NCBI GenBank assembly: GCA_038213135.1
Contig: JBBQTQ010000046.1
Location: forward strand, 1-20,351
DNA length: 20,351 nt
Origin: JBBQTQ01 sp038213135
GTDB taxonomy: Bacteria > Actinomycetota > Thermoleophilia > Gaiellales > Gaiellaceae
Direction of reading: 5' to 3'
This document shows, in pieces, positions 18,778-20,351 of this stretch; position 1 is the first letter of the stretch; every line of letters starts with the position of its first letter. The notes below the pieces were generated by a model. That model did no database searches. It saw only the letters and a program-made list of their open reading frames with translations, and was not told where the DNA came from. The position numbers were made by a program, and so were the translations under genes.

Positions 18778-20111
18778 TGGCGGAGCGCAAGAAGAAGACA
18801 GAAGAGACCGAGGCAGTCGAGGCGACGCCGAAGGCGAAGGCCGAGAAGCCCGCGAAGGCGGAGAAGCCGAAGGCTGCCGCGAAGCCGAAGGCTGCTGCGA
18901 AGCCGAAGGCAGCCGCCAAGGCGAAGCCCGAGGCTGCCGAGGAGAAGCCGAAGCGCGCGCCCCGCAAGAAGGCCGAGCCGGTCGCAGAGGCCCCTGCGGC
19001 CGAGCCGACCCCCGACGAGGTCGAGCCCCAGCCTGCTGCCGAAGAGGCCGCTGCGCCGATCCTCGCCGAGGAGACCGCCGTCGCCGAGCCCGAGTCCGAA
19101 GAGGTCGAGGCCGCCGAGACGCCGATCGAGGCGGAGACCGCCGTCGTTGCCGAGGTCGAGGCCGCCTCCGAGGCCGAGCCGACACCCGATCCCGTCGCTG
19201 AAGCCGAGCCGGAGCCAGAGCCGACACCCGAGCCTGTCGCTGAAGCCGAGCCCGAGGCGGAGCCGACGCCCGAGCCCGTTGCCGAAGCCGAGCCGGAGCC
19301 GACATCTGGGCCTGTTGTGGACGCAGAGCCCGAGTCGACCCACGAGCCCGTTGCCGAAGCCGAGCCGGAGCCGACATCTCAGCCTGTTGTGGGCCACGAG
19401 CCCGAGTCGGCACCCGAGCCCGTTGCCGAAGCAGAGCCGGAGCCGGCGCCTGAGCCGGTCGCCGAGGCCGAGCCGGCTCCCGAGGCCGAGGCTGTCGCCG
19501 CTGAAGCGGACGCCCCCGCTGCCGAGGCTCCCGCCGCTGTCGCCGAGGCCGAGGCCCCTGCTGCAGCCGCACCGCAACAGCCCACGCGCAAGCCGAAGCG
19601 CAAGCGGATCCCGCGCAGCGAGCGCCGCAAGCGCCCGAAGGACCGCGCGACCGGCGGCGAGCGCAAGCCGATCACCCGCCAGCCGAAGCCGGAGCGCGAG
19701 CGCCAGCCGACCCAGGAGCGCCGTGGCTTGGTCGTCTCGAGCGCGATGGACAAGACGATCGTGGTCAAGGTCGAGACGCTGAAGAAGCACCCGAAGTACA
19801 AGAAGGTGATCCGGCGCTCGACGAAGTTCCACGCCCACGACGAGGGCAACACCGCGAACGTGGGCGATCTCGTCCGCATCGTCGAGACGCGGCCGCTCTC
19901 CGCCACGAAGCGCTGGCGCCTGGTCGAGCTCCTCGAGGTGGCGAAGTACCCCCATGATCCAACAGGAGACACGAGTCCGCGTCGCCGACAACACCGGCGC
20001 CCGCGAGCTGCTCTGCATCCGCGTGATGGGCGGCAGCCATCGCCGCTACGCGCGGGTGGGCGACATCATCGTCGGCACCGTCAAGGCCGCCACGCCGCAG
20101 GGCGCGATTAA
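18777..20111 (+). CDS. rpsQ: 30S ribosomal protein S17 with giant N-terminal extension and displaced stop
   Basis: The S17 core is at about residues 313-390 (RRGLVVSSAMDKTIVVKVE, HAHDEGNTANVGDLV, RPLSATKRWRLVELLEV). About 312 residues precede it: Lys/Ala-rich repeats (1-70), acidic Glu/Pro/Ala repeats such as EPVAEAEPEP (about 75-268), and an Arg/Lys-rich segment (270-318). Normal S17 is 80-110 residues. ATG 18777 overlaps the rpmC stop, and no internal start with a good ribosome-binding site stands out. After the core the frame continues 54 codons inside rplN to TGA 20109-20111. A -1 shift at the C-run 19949-19953 would instead end it at TGA 19955-19957, overlapping the rplN ATG. The biological end is therefore uncertain. 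Confidence 0.9.
   Translation: MAERKKKTEETEAVEATPKAKAEKPAKAEKPKAAAKPKAAAKPKAAAKAKPEAAEEKPKRAPRKKAEPVAEAPAAEPTPDEVEPQPAAEEAAAPILAEETAVAEPESEEVEAAETPIEAETAVVAEVEAASEAEPTPDPVAEAEPEPEPTPEPVAEAEPEAEPTPEPVAEAEPEPTSGPVVDAEPESTHEPVAEAEPEPTSQPVVGHEPESAPEPVAEAEPEPAPEPVAEAEPAPEAEAVAAEADAPAAEAPAAVAEAEAPAAAAPQQPTRKPKRKRIPRSERRKRPKDRATGGERKPITRQPKPERERQPTQERRGLVVSSAMDKTIVVKVETLKKHPKYKKVIRRSTKFHAHDEGNTANVGDLVRIVETRPLSATKRWRLVELLEVAKYPHDPTGDTSPRRRQHRRPRAALHPRDGRQPSPLRAGGRHHRRHRQGRHAAGRD
19272..19448 (+). repeat. 72-bp tandem repeat inside rpsQ
   Basis: Two near-identical 72-bp units start at 19272 and 19344, and a partial third starts at 19416. Each begins with GAGCCCGTTGCCGAAGC and encodes 24 residues beginning EPVAEAEPEPTS. 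Shorter related units of about 40 bp precede it from about 19190. The register is in frame, so unit gain or loss would change only the length of the S17 extension. Confidence 0.85.
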
Positions 20112-20322
20112 GAAGGGCGAGGTCGTCCGGGCGGTCGTCGTGCGGACTCGGAAGCCGCAGATCCGCGACGACGGCACTCAGATCGCGTTCGACGAGAACG
20201 CCGCCGTGATCATCGATGCGCAGCAGAACCCGCGCGGCACCCGCATCTTCGGGCCGGTCGCGCGCGAGCTGCGGGAGAAGAACTTCATGAAGATCGTCAG
20301 CCTTGCACCGGAGGTGCTTTAG
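19954..20322 (+). CDS. rplN: 50S ribosomal protein L14
   Basis: L14 sits at the subunit interface and is one of the most conserved ribosomal proteins. The 122-residue length is standard. MIQQETRVRVADNTGARELLCIRV at the start, GTVKAATPQGAIKKGEVVRAVVVRT in the middle and REKNFMKIVSLAPEVL at the end are hallmarks. GAGGTGG lies about 12 nt before the ATG. The rpsQ frame overlaps its first 158 nt. The TAG overlaps a GTG that probably starts the next gene. Confidence 0.98.
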   Translation: MIQQETRVRVADNTGARELLCIRVMGGSHRRYARVGDIIVGTVKAATPQGAIKKGEVVRAVVVRTRKPQIRDDGTQIAFDENAAVIIDAQQNPRGTRIFGPVARELREKNFMKIVSLAPEVL

Positions 20323-20351
20323 TGCCCCTTCCGGCAGCAATCAGTGCATTT
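20322..20351 (+). CDS. Start of next gene, possibly L24 (cut by window end)
   Basis: GTG at 20322 overlaps the rplN stop (TAGTG) and opens a frame reading VPLPAAISAF to the window edge. GGAGG lies about 10 nt upstream. Gene order predicts rplX (L24) here. Ten residues are too few to confirm this, and the same TAGTG junction also starts linker ORF C, so a fifth element with its linker ORF is an alternative. Confidence 0.35.
   Translation, partial: MPLPAAISAF

Overview
The window is a high-GC bacterial chromosome segment carrying the end of the RNA polymerase operon followed by the str and S10 ribosomal-protein operons. GC-rich codon use, frequent GTG starts, stop/start overlaps and actinobacterial-type RpoC sequence suggest a deep-branching actinobacterium, with Thermoleophilia (Gaiellales/Solirubrobacterales) as my best guess. 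That assignment is inference from gene order and style, not from a search.

Layout: (1) 1-4494, rpoC lacking its 5' end, closed by a 13-bp hairpin. (2) 4495-8674, an accessory island between rpoC and rpsL: a small XRE-type regulator and an overlapping nucleotidyltransferase-fold gene, a 270-nt non-coding stretch, a secreted protein with a possible TIM-barrel half, and on the minus strand a membrane-anchored GAF-GGDEF diguanylate cyclase. (3) 8675-12985, the str operon (rpsL, rpsG, fusA, tuf) behind a leader with a palindrome, an extended -10 and a T-followed hairpin. (4) 12993-20351, the S10 operon in canonical order: rpsJ, rplC, rplD, rplW, rplB, rpsS, rplV, rpsC, rplP, rpmC, rpsQ, rplN and the first bases of the next gene.

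The main discovery candidate is in the S10 operon. Most genes there overlap or nearly touch. Four junctions (rpsJ/rplC, rplD/rplW, rplW/rplB, rpsC/rplP) instead each hold a related 163-170-nt element. All four share a conserved core with an apical hairpin whose stem is preserved with different bases in one copy. In three copies the 5' edge pairs with the Shine-Dalgarno sequence of the next gene. Each element is also spanned exactly by a 54-57-codon reading frame that starts on or next to the upstream stop codon and ends overlapping the downstream start codon. The elements could be structured RNA switches, translated linkers that keep ribosomes coupled along the operon, or both.

The ribosomal proteins carry unusual low-complexity extensions. 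S17 has about 310 extra N-terminal residues (Lys/Ala-rich, then acidic Pro-Glu-Ala repeats, then Arg/Lys-rich), L22 has a related C-terminal tail, and S3 has a separate Arg/Gly/Pro tail. The rpsQ frame also runs past its expected end into rplN, and a one-base shift at a run of five C would restore the usual ATGA overlap. The remaining ribosomal, EF-G and EF-Tu genes look ordinary and intact.
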